A stretch of 47,549 nt of DNA. It comes from an uncultured Polycyclovorans sp. (GTDB lineage Bacteria; Pseudomonadota; Gammaproteobacteria; Nevskiales; Nevskiaceae). A program made the translations under genes and the position numbers. This document shows positions 8,504 to 16,293 of the stretch, one piece after another. Every line of letters starts with the position of its first letter. Position 1 is the first letter of the stretch. The notes below the pieces were generated by a model. That model ran no database searches. It was not told the origin of the DNA and saw nothing but the letters and a program-made list of their open reading frames with translations. The DNA is taken from NCBI GenBank assembly GCA_936928855.1, contig CAKZHZ010000063.1:1-47549 (forward strand). The letters are read 5' to 3'.

Positions 8504-9406
8504 CTAAGCGGCGCCGGTCACCTCGAGATCCTCGAGCACCGCATTGGCCAGCTCTTCCGCCGAAAACTTGGGGACGAAACGATCGGCCCCCACGCGGGCC
8601 ACCAGCTGGGCGTTGAAGCGCCCTGACAGGGAGCTGTGCAACAGCACCCGCAGGTGCCGCAAGCGCGGGTCTTCCTTGATTCGTGCGGTCAGGGCATACC
8701 CATCAAGCTGCGGCATCTCGAGATCGGAGATCACCAGTTTCAACCGGGACAGTCGCCCGCTGTCGGCCGCCTGCTGCAGCCATGCCAGTGCCTGCGCGCC
8801 ATCGCCCAGCAACACCGGATCGGCACCCAGCGCGCGCAAGGTGCGTTCCAGCTGCGCACGCGCCACCGCGGAATCATCCACCACCAGCACTTCCGGACGC
8901 GTGCCCGCCAGCCGTCCGTGCCAGTCTTCCGGCAGTTCGGCGGACTCGCCGACAATATCGGACAGCACCTGCTCGAAGTCGAGAATGTGCAGCCAGCCAT
9001 GGGGCGTCTCCACCAGCGCGGTGATGCGGTCGCGTCGACTTTCCTCCGGCGGCTGCAGATGGGCCACGTCGACATGCGTGATGCGCTCGACCCCGCTGAC
9101 CACGAAGGCCTGCTGCCGGCGATTGAATTCGGTGACGATCCACAACGGCCGTAGGGGCGTCGGCAGCCCCAGAAAGGCGGGCAGATCCACCACCGGCATC
9201 AGCTGGCCGCGCAGTTCCGCCAAGCCCATCACCTGAGCGTGCAGGCCCGACACCGGTGTCAGCCCCACCGGCGGCGTGACTTCCAGCACCTTGAATACAT
9301 TCACCGCATAGCGCTGGGCATCCCCCAACGCAAAGGTCAGCAGCGCCAACCGGTTGTGCCCGGCCAGCCGGGTCTGCTCGTCAATGCGATCAAGAAGGGT
9401 GCTCAT
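8504..9406 (-). CDS. cheV: CheV, CheW-receiver hybrid chemotaxis coupling protein
   Basis: CheV couples receptors to CheA and carries a receiver that can take phosphate, giving an adaptation or phosphate-sink role. The 300-residue product has a CheW-like domain (about 15-155, with VMGLAELRGQLMPVVDLP at 59-76) and a receiver domain (172-295). The receiver acceptor is predicted as Asp228 (ISDLEMPQLDG) with Asp177/Asp178 in VVDDS and Lys280. The ATG at 9406 was chosen because MSTLLDRIDEQTRL is the family N-terminus. A near-perfect sigma-28 promoter ends only seven bases before this ATG. It is divergent from flgA, an arrangement common in gammaproteobacteria. Confidence 0.94.
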   Translation of the reverse strand: MSTLLDRIDEQTRLAGHNRLALLTFALGDAQRYAVNVFKVLEVTPPVGLTPVSGLHAQVMGLAELRGQLMPVVDLPAFLGLPTPLRPLWIVTEFNRRQQAFVVSGVERITHVDVAHLQPPEESRRDRITALVETPHGWLHILDFEQVLSDIVGESAELPEDWHGRLAGTRPEVLVVDDSAVARAQLERTLRALGADPVLLGDGAQALAWLQQAADSGRLSRLKLVISDLEMPQLDGYALTARIKEDPRLRHLRVLLHSSLSGRFNAQLVARVGADRFVPKFSAEELANAVLEDLEVTGAA

Positions 9407-9413
9407 GGCAAAC

Positions 9414-9440
9414 CTATCGGCCGATCTGTCGCCCGCTTTA
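9414..9440 (-). promoter_or_regulatory. FliA (sigma-28) promoter of cheV
   Basis: On the minus strand TAAAGCGG (9440-9433) is followed by 11 bases and GCCGATAG (9421-9414), against the consensus TAAAGTTT-N11-GCCGATAA. The -10 element is only seven bases from the cheV ATG, so the expected transcription start falls at or beside the A of the start codon. Confidence 0.85.
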
Positions 9441-9542
9441 GGGCGCGCACTGACGAATCCCCGCCGTGGCGACGCCGGCACCGCTCGTCCGCGCGGGACC
9501 GCCGCTGGCGCCCGGGCGCCCGTCCCCTGCAGCAACCTGGCC

Positions 9543-10193
9543 ATGCGCCGCCTTGCCGTCACCCTCTGTCTGCTGCTGTCTCCCGCCCTGCAGGCGGCGC
9601 CCGACCCGCTGCCTGCCATCCGCGCCGCGGCGGTGGCTGCCGCCCCCTTTGCCATCGGCGAGGCCCAGCTGGATCCGCGTATCCGGGTCGCACCCTGTCC
9701 GTCGCCCTTGCGCACCAGCATCGTCAGCGCCAACGGGCAGCAGGCCACCGTGCGCGTCATCTGCGACGCGCCGGCATGGCAACTGTATGTGCCGGTTCGC
9801 GCCGTAGGCGCGACAACCGTTCTGGTGTTGAAACGCCCCCTGGCGGCCGGCGAACGCATCAGCGCGGACGACCTGACCTCACAGGCGCGTGACCGGTCGG
9901 TGCTCGGCTACGGGGCCCTCAGCGACCCCGCCCAGGTGCTTGAGCGTCAAGCCCGACGGGCATTGCCTGCCGGACGCATTCTGCTGCCGGGCGACGTCAT
10001 CGCGCCGCCGCTCATCCGACGAGGCGATGCCGTCACCCTCTTCATCGACCAGGGGCCGATTCATATCCGCATGCCCGGCGTTGCCCTGGCCGATGGCGGC
10101 CAGGGCAGTCGCATCGCCGTCCGCAACACCCGTTCCGGGCGCCGCGTCGAGGGCATCGTGCGGGATGCGGGCCGGGTGGAGGTCCCCGGTTAA
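9543..10193 (+). CDS. flgA: FlgA, periplasmic P-ring assembly chaperone
   Basis: FlgA is a periplasmic chaperone needed for FlgI to assemble into the P-ring. The 216-residue product has a Sec signal peptide (MRRLAVTLCLLLSPALQA, cleavage near residue 18-19). It is followed by an SAF-type region: VLKRPLAAGERISADDL near residue 98-114, AGRILLPGDVI and GDAVTLFI. I start at the ATG at 9543, because earlier in-frame codons give no signal peptide. No clear Shine-Dalgarno precedes it. A GC-rich 14-base palindrome (9507-9520) lies in its leader. It is divergent from cheV. Confidence 0.93.
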   Translation: MRRLAVTLCLLLSPALQAAPDPLPAIRAAAVAAAPFAIGEAQLDPRIRVAPCPSPLRTSIVSANGQQATVRVICDAPAWQLYVPVRAVGATTVLVLKRPLAAGERISADDLTSQARDRSVLGYGALSDPAQVLERQARRALPAGRILLPGDVIAPPLIRRGDAVTLFIDQGPIHIRMPGVALADGGQGSRIAVRNTRSGRRVEGIVRDAGRVEVPG

Positions 10194-10211
10194 GGCCCGG
10201 GGCGCCAGATC

Positions 10212-10556
10212 TTACTGTGCGTCCCGCTCAGCCTTGCGCTTTTCCCACTTCTCGCGCATCTCGGCCTTCTTGGCCTCACAGGCTTCAGGATCCGCCTCGC
10301 AGGCCGCTTTTCGCTCTGCCCACTTTTCGCGGTGCTTGGCCTTCATCTCTTCGCAGCGTTCGGGGTTTTCAGCACATTTCTGACGGGCTTCGTCCAGTCG
10401 CGCCTTCATCTTTTCGCAGCGCTCCGGGTTCTCAGCGCAACGCTGCTCGATCTGGGCCCGCTGCTCATCGGTGAGGGCACCGCTCTGGGCCTGGGCGACG
10501 CCACTGAGCCCGGCAAGGCAGAACACCGCGGCGAGGGTGGTGAGAGAAACTTTCAT
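10212..10556 (-). CDS. Secreted small protein with three C-x6-C repeats, unknown function
   Basis: I do not recognise this family. The 114-residue product has a clear signal peptide (MKVSLTTLAAVFCLAGLSGVAQA, cleaved near residue 23-24). The rest is a highly charged, probably helical chain carrying three repeats of the form C-(A/E)-x-(N/D)-P-E-x-C-E. Their cysteines are at 40/47, 61/68 and 86/93, and the first two repeats share the identical core CAENPERCE. Basic KMKARLDEARQ-like helices separate them. The pairs could form intrahelical disulfides or bind metal, but neither is shown. A GGAG site lies six bases before the ATG. It sits on the minus strand between flgA and flgM, so a flagellar link is only positional. 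Confidence 0.8.
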   Translation of the reverse strand: MKVSLTTLAAVFCLAGLSGVAQAQSGALTDEQRAQIEQRCAENPERCEKMKARLDEARQKCAENPERCEEMKAKHREKWAERKAACEADPEACEAKKAEMREKWEKRKAERDAQ

Positions 10557-10690
10557 GTCGAACTCCGGTAAAGGTCGGGTGCGGAACACGGCGGTGCGAT
10601 CGGGGGATCTTTCCGGCGTCCACAGGCAACAAGATGCGCCGGTGAAGCTGAAGGTCGCATGAAGGCATGACGACTATCCGACGCCGGGGC

Positions 10691-10717
10691 TCAAGTTTCC
10701 CTGGCAGACGCCGATAG
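10691..10717 (+). promoter_or_regulatory. FliA (sigma-28) promoter of flgMN
   Basis: TCAAGTTT (10691-10698), 11 bases, then GCCGATAG (10710-10717). This differs from the enteric sigma-28 consensus at two positions. The predicted transcript starts near 10724, about 20 bases before the flgM ATG. It would give the usual feedback loop in which FliA makes its own anti-sigma factor. Confidence 0.88.
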
Positions 10718-10744
10718 CAGGGGCAACCGATTCGGACCGCGCCC

Positions 10745-11011
10745 ATGAAAATCTCCCCGCCACCGCTCTCTTCCGTCGCACGCAGCGCCCCGCCCGGACG
10801 CGCCCCGGCCAGCGGCGAACCCACGCCTGCAATCAGCGCCGGCAGCGCCCTGACCCTGTCGGACGCCGCCCGGGCGCCGCAGAACAGTAGCGCCCGCGAG
10901 GCGCCGGTGGACGAACCCCGCATCGCTGCCCTTCGGCAGGCCGTGCAGGAGGGGCACTATCAGGTCGACAGCCGCCAGGTGGCGGACCGGATTCTGCAAT
11001 GGACGCTGTGA
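10745..11011 (+). CDS. flgM: FlgM, anti-sigma-28 factor
   Basis: FlgM binds and inhibits FliA until it is exported through the completed hook-basal body. The 88-residue product has a disordered, Pro/Ala/Ser-rich N-terminal half. Its C-terminal sigma-binding helices (VDEPRIAALRQAVQEGHYQV then DSRQVADRIL, residues about 55-86) are the family signature. It is preceded by a strong sigma-28 promoter and overlaps flgN by 13 bases. Confidence 0.93.
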   Translation: MKISPPPLSSVARSAPPGRAPASGEPTPAISAGSALTLSDAARAPQNSSAREAPVDEPRIAALRQAVQEGHYQVDSRQVADRILQWTL

Positions 11012-11289
11012 ACATCCCGCCATCACTGCAGCAGGCCCTCGACACCCTCGAACGCGACCTGCTGCGCCAGCCTCAGCACCTCGGCGAGGCCACCACCGCG
11101 CTGCGTCGGGCGCTGACCGGACTCAATCGCAATACCAACGCGCTCTCGACCGAAGCCCTCACCGCGCTGCGACAGCGCTGCAGTCGTCTGGCGGAAATCG
11201 CCCGCCTGCGCCTGCAGACCACGAGCCGCCTGCAGGCGGCGATCACGCCGGTCCCGCTGGACGCCCGCACCTACTCACGGCGCGGCTGA
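10999..11289 (+). CDS. flgN: FlgN-type export chaperone for FlgK/FlgL
   Basis: The 96-residue helical protein directly follows and overlaps flgM, the position of FlgN, the cytosolic chaperone that delivers FlgK and FlgL to the export gate. The sequence is mostly Leu/Arg/Thr-rich helix (LDTLERDLL...LNRNTNALS...LRQRCSRLAEIARL), compatible with FlgN but with weak motif content. The ATG at 10999 lies inside the end of flgM; a GTG at 11008, overlapping the stop codon as GTGA, is an alternative. It overlaps the convergent histidine kinase gene by 15 bases at the 3' ends. Confidence 0.75.
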   Translation: MDAVNIPPSLQQALDTLERDLLRQPQHLGEATTALRRALTGLNRNTNALSTEALTALRQRCSRLAEIARLRLQTTSRLQAAITPVPLDARTYSRRG

Positions 11290-12360
11290 ACCCGTCGCCA
11301 CCGGCACCCAGGCGCGCACCCGGGTGCCGCCGTCGGCGGGACGGTGCAGTTCGACGTCGCCGCCCAGCAGCCGGGCACGCTCATGCATGCCCATCAATCC
11401 GAAGTGACGCTCGGCAACACCGGACTCGGCCGGCAACTCGAACCCGCGACCGTCATCCTCGATGTCGAGAAACAGACAGCCGTCGTCACACCAGAGACGC
11501 ACCCGCAGCCGCTGCGCGGCCGCATGTCGCAGCACGTTGGTGGTGGCCTCCTGGGCGATGCGGAACAGCGCCGTTTCCACCTCGGGCGTGAACCGCTGCG
11601 GCGGCACGTCGATCGCCAGCGTCAGCTGCAGGTGCCCGAGCTGCGCCTGCCGCTCGGCGTAGCCACGCAGGGCCGGCCCCAGACCGAGGTCGTCGAGCAC
11701 TGCCGGCCGCAGATCCAGCGACAGCTGTCGCACCTGATCGATCAGGCTGTTGAAACGCCGGTCCAGATCGGTCCTCAGGGTGGCCGGCATCCGCGCCGCG
11801 GGATCACGAATGCGGATCAACGCCGCCGTGAGTTGCTGACCGATCTCATCATGCAGCTCGCGCGCCAGGTGCCGCCGCTCGTGCTCCTGCACCTGGACCA
11901 GCTGCTCGGACAGGGCACGCAGCCGCTCGGCCAGGGTCTGCAGGCGTGCCTCCTTCTCGCGCCGGTCACTGATGTCGAGAATGGTGGCAACGAACAGCGG
12001 CCTGGCCCCGTCCGGCGAATAGCGCAGGACCACTTCCACGGGGTAGTGACTGCCATCGCGGCGGCGGTGCTCAGTCTCGAATCCGAGTTCACTGATCTCC
12101 CCGCGTGCCAGTGGCGCGATCATGCGTCGGAACGAGGTGTCGTCGTAGTCCGGCTTGAGATCCAGCGGTGTCATTGCGCGCAGCGCTTCCAGGCTGTAGC
12201 CGAGGTTGTCGCGCGCCGCCTTGTTGGCGGTGATGAAACGAAGCGTGTCGGCCTCGAACAGATAGAGCTCGTTGCGCGAGGCCTCGAGAATGGCTGCATA
12301 ACGCCTGGCCTCGACGGCTTCCGGCGTCAGCAGCGTGGCAAAACCTTCGGCAGGACTCAT
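11275..12360 (-). CDS. Soluble PAS histidine kinase, NarX/DegS type, orphan
   Basis: This 361-residue kinase has a PAS domain (about 18-135, with PAC segment ETEHRRRDGSHYPVEVVLRY). A HisKA_3-type dimerisation domain follows, with phospho-acceptor His170 in RHLARELHDEIGQQL. The HATPase domain has Asn275 in the N box (EATTNVLRHA) and the G box DDGRGF at 302-307. No membrane segment is visible, so it should sense a cytosolic cue. HisKA_3 kinases normally pair with NarL/LuxR-type regulators, but none is encoded nearby. The ATG at 12360 is preferred over an upstream TTG. Placement inside the flagellar block hints at a link with motility, which is unproven. Confidence 0.85.
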   Translation of the reverse strand: MSPAEGFATLLTPEAVEARRYAAILEASRNELYLFEADTLRFITANKAARDNLGYSLEALRAMTPLDLKPDYDDTSFRRMIAPLARGEISELGFETEHRRRDGSHYPVEVVLRYSPDGARPLFVATILDISDRREKEARLQTLAERLRALSEQLVQVQEHERRHLARELHDEIGQQLTAALIRIRDPAARMPATLRTDLDRRFNSLIDQVRQLSLDLRPAVLDDLGLGPALRGYAERQAQLGHLQLTLAIDVPPQRFTPEVETALFRIAQEATTNVLRHAAAQRLRVRLWCDDGCLFLDIEDDGRGFELPAESGVAERHFGLMGMHERARLLGGDVELHRPADGGTRVRAWVPVATGSAAP

Positions 12361-12503
12361 GACACCCGGAGACTGGAGCAGACCCCGCAAGGGTGCCCGC
12401 CCAGCGGCCAAAGTCAATCGGGGCCGCGACAGACGGCCATCGCCACCGGTCAGAGCTTGTGAATAAATCGAACGCAGCAGGCGGGCGATTCTTTCACATG
12501 CTC

Positions 12504-13688
12504 TCAGAACAGCTCGACCTCACCCACCTGCATGGCCACCTGCGATACCGGCTTGTGCGGCGGCACCGCCACACGCCCGCGCAGCTCACGCACCCGCTGG
12601 GTGAGCCGGGTCAGCTCCGGCACACAGTCCCGATCCGCCTTCAGTCTCAGGGCGTCCAGCGCGCGGGTTTCGCGTTCGATCTCCTCCAGACGCGTCAGGT
12701 GGACATCGGCGGCAGTCAAGGCTTGCGTGGAGATGTCCTCGAACTGCAGCGAGCGCACCGCTTCGGCCACCGTCTGGCCGATTCGCTGGGTCGATCCCTG
12801 GGCTTCGTTGAGCGTCTCGCTGAGCGTGTTGTGGATGGTCTGGACATGGCCGATCAGACGGCTGGTGCCCGCCTGCGCCTCCTCGCTCAGGCTGCCGTCA
12901 CGCTGACTCATCGCCGCCACTGAGGCCCGCACCGAACTGACCGCCTCCTTGGCATCCACCGCCAGCCGGCGAATCTGTTCGTTGAAGGTATTGGAACGCT
13001 GGGACAGGGAGCGGACCTCATCCGCCACAACCGCAAACCCGCGACCGGCCTCACCGGCCCGCGCTGCCTCAATCGCGGCATTCAAGGCCAGCAGATTGGT
13101 CTGATCGGCAATCGTTTTCACATCCTCCAGCAGCACGAACATGTCATCGAGCTTCTGCGCCATCCCGTCGATATGTCCCACGGTGGCGCCGGACTGGCTG
13201 CTGACCTGCGACAGCGCCGAGGACATGCGCTCCATCAGGCTTCGGGCCTCGTCGGCAAACTGCCGCACACCGCCCTGATTCGGCTCACCACCCCGACGCT
13301 CCAGTACCCGCCCCATCAATTCCGCCTGGCCCCGACTTTCCTGGTTCATGTGTTCAAAGTTCTTGGCCAACCGCCGGACGGCGTCGCCGACCAGGCCGCG
13401 CGCCCGTTCGATCTCCTCACGGGTCCCGCGGATCTCGGAGGTGACGAACCCGCGCATCTCCTCCACCAGCTCGTGGCTGGCCGTGATCGCCGCCGTCTCC
13501 ACTGCAGATGGCTGGCTCATCTGGAAGCGGAACAGATAGGCCATCGCCCAACTCACCACCAGCGCAGCGCCGCTGAGGTATACCCAGCCGGGCTCCTGTG
13601 TGCTGAACAGCAGATAAAGGTGAATCACCGATACCAGGATCGGTGCCGCCAGCAGCATCAGGTCCAGATGGTGGGTCTTGAGTTTCAT
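12504..13688 (-). CDS. Methyl-accepting chemotaxis protein without a ligand-binding domain
   Basis: The 394-residue receptor has two closely spaced transmembrane helices (about 10-28 and 35-53) joined by only a few periplasmic residues, so there is no room for an extracytoplasmic sensor. Signal input must come from the membrane, the cytoplasm or partner receptors. The methyl-accepting signalling hairpin has the conserved tip EAARAGEAGRGFAVVADEVR at 207-226. A QFEDISTQAL segment (315-324) lies near the end and the C-terminus is VELF, as in CheD of this cluster. The ATG at 13688 is preceded by AGGAGG, and a sigma-28 promoter overlaps the 3' end of cheB. Confidence 0.92.
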   Translation of the reverse strand: MKLKTHHLDLMLLAAPILVSVIHLYLLFSTQEPGWVYLSGAALVVSWAMAYLFRFQMSQPSAVETAAITASHELVEEMRGFVTSEIRGTREEIERARGLVGDAVRRLAKNFEHMNQESRGQAELMGRVLERRGGEPNQGGVRQFADEARSLMERMSSALSQVSSQSGATVGHIDGMAQKLDDMFVLLEDVKTIADQTNLLALNAAIEAARAGEAGRGFAVVADEVRSLSQRSNTFNEQIRRLAVDAKEAVSSVRASVAAMSQRDGSLSEEAQAGTSRLIGHVQTIHNTLSETLNEAQGSTQRIGQTVAEAVRSLQFEDISTQALTAADVHLTRLEEIERETRALDALRLKADRDCVPELTRLTQRVRELRGRVAVPPHKPVSQVAMQVGEVELF

Positions 13689-13704
13689 CCCGGCCTCCTT
13701 TGGG

Positions 13705-14781
13705 TCATACGGCATATCGGCCGGCAACGGCACGACTTGAGGCGTTGAGGCGCGCGACATGACGCCGGGCCGCGTCCATCAGTCGATCGGCCACCTGCGA
13801 CAGCGGCAGCACTGCGTCCGCCGCATCGAGCTTCACTGCGGCCCCGGGCATGCCCCACACCACGCTGCTGGCTTCATCCTGCGCGCAGGTGAAACCGCCC
13901 GCCTGGCGCAAGCGCTTGAGACCACGCGCACCGTCATCACCCATGCCGGTCAGCAGTGCGGCTGCCAGATTGCCGCCGGCGGCTTCGGCCGCACTGTCGA
14001 ACAACACATCCACCGACGGCGCAAATCCATTGACACGAACGTCCTCCCCCAACCTGCAGACATACCGGGCACCATCCCGACGTATCCGCAGTTGCACGCC
14101 GCCCGGCGCGATCCAGACCTGACCGGTGGCCACCCTTGCGCCATCGAAGGCCTCGCCCACCCGCACCGCGCTGCTGCGGTCCAGCCGCTCGGCAAAGGTG
14201 CGCGAGAACATCGGCGGAATATGCTGGACCACGACCACCCCCGGGGCATCCGGCGGTAGCGCGGTGATCACGTCGTGAAGGGCCTCGGTACCGCCGGTCG
14301 AGGCGCCCAGTACGAAAAAGAAATCGGTCGACAGACTGAGCGGCTGGGCTCGTCGGATCGGTGCCTTGGTGCGACTCGGCAGCCGCGCGGCAGCAGCGGT
14401 CACCACCGCCTGACGCAGCCGTTCGGCAGCCTCCCGAAGTCCCTGCGCCAAGCCCACCTGCGGCTTCGCCACGACATCCACTGCCCCCAGTTCGAGTGCC
14501 CGCAACGCCGCGTCGGCGCCGACCTGGGTCAACGACGACACCATCACCACCGGCATCGGGTGCAGCCGCATCAGGTGATCCAGGAAGGTCAGGCCGTCCA
14601 TTCGTGGCATCTCGACATCCAGGGTGATCACATCAGGCTTCAGCGCCTTGATCAGCTCACGCGCCTGATACGGATCCTGTGCCGTACCCACCACCCGCAG
14701 GCGTGGGTCCTCCCCCAGCAACTCGGTCAGCAGCTGGCGGATCATCGCCGAGTCATCCACCACGAGCACTTTCACGGCCAT
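13705..14781 (-). CDS. cheB: CheB, receptor methylesterase/deamidase with receiver domain
   Basis: CheB removes methyl groups from receptor glutamates and deamidates glutamines when phosphorylated by CheA. The 358-residue product has a receiver domain (1-125) with acceptor Asp55 (VITLDVEMPRMDG) and a C-terminal methylesterase domain. Its catalytic triad is visible as Ser161 (GASTGGTEAL), His187 (VQHIPPMFS) and Asp283 (GMGDDGA). Its start overlaps the cheD stop as TGATG. All key residues are present. Confidence 0.97.
   Translation of the reverse strand: MAVKVLVVDDSAMIRQLLTELLGEDPRLRVVGTAQDPYQARELIKALKPDVITLDVEMPRMDGLTFLDHLMRLHPMPVVMVSSLTQVGADAALRALELGAVDVVAKPQVGLAQGLREAAERLRQAVVTAAAARLPSRTKAPIRRAQPLSLSTDFFFVLGASTGGTEALHDVITALPPDAPGVVVVQHIPPMFSRTFAERLDRSSAVRVGEAFDGARVATGQVWIAPGGVQLRIRRDGARYVCRLGEDVRVNGFAPSVDVLFDSAAEAAGGNLAAALLTGMGDDGARGLKRLRQAGGFTCAQDEASSVVWGMPGAAVKLDAADAVLPLSQVADRLMDAARRHVARLNASSRAVAGRYAV
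13714..13740 (-). promoter_or_regulatory. FliA (sigma-28) promoter inside the end of cheB, for the receptor gene
   Basis: Minus strand TCAAGTCG (13740-13733), 11 bases, GCCGATAT (13721-13714). The element lies within the last codons of cheB and predicts a start near 13707, about 19 bases before the receptor ATG at 13688. It would let the receptor be made independently of the che operon. Confidence 0.78.
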
Positions 14782-15353
14782 CAGAACAACTCCACGGTAC
14801 CGCTGGACACCGGCGCCCGGACCAGTTCAGTGCGATAGCGGGCTTCCTCCGCCAGCAGGGGATCGGTCGACTGGATCGGCAGCGCCTTGACGAAGGCACG
14901 CCCGGACTGGGTATGGAAGGCCACCTTGCGCGGGTGCGAACCGCCGAGATCGCGCGCGGTGACCGGGATCCGCTCCAGCCGCAGGAAGTCCTCGACAAAC
15001 TGGATGTTGCGCTTGCCAACGTCGGACGCGGTCATGTGGCGAATCACCGCAGCCCCGCCGAACACCTTGGCCACCAGCTTGCCGCGGCGGGCGCCCATCT
15101 GCAGCAGGGCATTGATCAGCAGCTCCATGGCGTGGACGCCATACCGGGCCGAGCCAGAATGGTCGCTGCCCCCGTCCGGCAGCATGAAATGATTCATGCC
15201 GCCGATCCCCACACCGGCATCGTGCAGACAGGCCGACACACAGGACCCCAGCGTGGTCACCAGCACCACCTCCCGGTGATCCGCGTGATACCCGCCCGGC
15301 AACACCTTGAGGGTGGGCTGACCGGCCACTGCCTTGTCGGGTCGGGCATTCAT
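14781..15353 (-). CDS. cheD: CheD, chemoreceptor glutamine deamidase
   Basis: CheD deamidates specific receptor glutamines and modulates adaptation. The 190-residue product contains the catalytic Cys38 in LVTTLGSCVSACLHD, preceded by the conserved Thr, and His55 in GIGGMNHFMLP, with the family block RYGVHAMELLINALLQMGARR. The ATG at 15353 overlaps the cheR stop as ATGA; the longer upstream frame lies over cheR and is not used. The C-terminus reads SSGTVELF, sharing its last four residues with the receptor encoded two genes downstream. Confidence 0.95.
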   Translation of the reverse strand: MNARPDKAVAGQPTLKVLPGGYHADHREVVLVTTLGSCVSACLHDAGVGIGGMNHFMLPDGGSDHSGSARYGVHAMELLINALLQMGARRGKLVAKVFGGAAVIRHMTASDVGKRNIQFVEDFLRLERIPVTARDLGGSHPRKVAFHTQSGRAFVKALPIQSTDPLLAEEARYRTELVRAPVSSGTVELF

Positions 15354-16225
15354 GGCTGCCCTCCGCCGACCCGTGCATAGACGGTCTGGCCCAGGCTGCG
15401 AAACAGGTGCTGGGCGTGGAAAAAGCTTTCGGAGTGGCCGGCAAACATCAGCGCGTCCGGCCGCATGACGCCGTGCAGGGTTTCCAGCACCGTGAGTTGC
15501 GTCGGCTTGTCGAAGTAGATCATGACGTTGCGACAGAACACAGCATCCACCTCGCGGAACGGGGGGCGCTGCGCACTGAGCAGGTTCCAGGGCTCGAAGC
15601 GGATCAGCTGCTGCAACTCCGTCCGCATCTTCGCGTAGCCTTCGTGGCGTCCCCGACCCCGCAGCGCGAATCGCCGCTTCTGCTCGTCGGTCAGCGGCGC
15701 CAGCCGTTGCAAGGGATAGCAAGCGCCGCGGCCCACCGCCAGTGCATCGGTATCGATGTCCGTGGCGATGATGCGCACCGGAGGGCGCAGCGACTCGAAA
15801 GCTTCGCAGGCGGTGATCGCCAGCGAATAGGGCTCCTCCCCGGTACTGGCTGCAGCGCACCAGATCAGGGGTTGCGACGGGGCACCGGGCCGCCGCAAGT
15901 GCTGCCGCAGGCGCGAGAAGTGATGGGCTTCCCGGAAAAACGCCGTGAGGTTGGTGGTGAGGGCGTTGATGAACGGCGTGTGCTCGGGGTGCGCCGGATC
16001 CTCCAGCCCGTCGAGGTAAGCGTCGAAGCTGTCCACGCCCAGGGCACGCATGCGACGGATCAACCGGCTGTACACCATGTCCTGCTTGGCATCCGACAGG
16101 GCGATACCGGCAAAGCGATGAATCAGCGCACGGACGCGGTCGAAATGTCGGCGGTTGAACCGGACATCACGCTTGGCTGCACCCTCGGGTGCATCGATGT
16201 CCGGCGCGGCAGTGGACAGCGGCAT
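15350..16225 (-). CDS. cheR: CheR, chemoreceptor glutamate methyltransferase
   Basis: CheR transfers methyl groups from S-adenosylmethionine to receptor glutamates. The 291-residue product has the N-terminal helical domain with NLTAFFREAHHF (92-103), the SAM-binding CAAASTGEEPYS (123-134) and ATDIDTDAL. It also has the CRNVMIYFDKPTQ motif in the C-terminal part. It is separated by about 190 bases from the upstream receptor gene, a gap that holds a strong hairpin. Its stop overlaps the cheD start, so cheR-cheD-cheB are translationally linked. Confidence 0.97.
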   Translation of the reverse strand: MPLSTAAPDIDAPEGAAKRDVRFNRRHFDRVRALIHRFAGIALSDAKQDMVYSRLIRRMRALGVDSFDAYLDGLEDPAHPEHTPFINALTTNLTAFFREAHHFSRLRQHLRRPGAPSQPLIWCAAASTGEEPYSLAITACEAFESLRPPVRIIATDIDTDALAVGRGACYPLQRLAPLTDEQKRRFALRGRGRHEGYAKMRTELQQLIRFEPWNLLSAQRPPFREVDAVFCRNVMIYFDKPTQLTVLETLHGVMRPDALMFAGHSESFFHAQHLFRSLGQTVYARVGGGQP

Positions 16226-16270
16226 GGATCATGGTCCCGGAAGCAGCGGCGCGCGGCGGCGCCGGATCGC

Positions 16271-16293
16271 GGGGCCGCCGAACAGGCGGCCCC
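16271..16293. terminator. Strong GC hairpin between the PAS receptor gene and cheR
   Basis: GGGGCCGCC, a five-base loop, then GGCGGCCCC: a perfect nine-pair stem in the 189-base gap between the receptor gene (stop at 16415) and cheR. No U-tract follows on either strand, so it is not a classical intrinsic terminator. It could attenuate read-through or protect a processed 3' end. The rest of this gap holds no recognised promoter. Confidence 0.45.
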
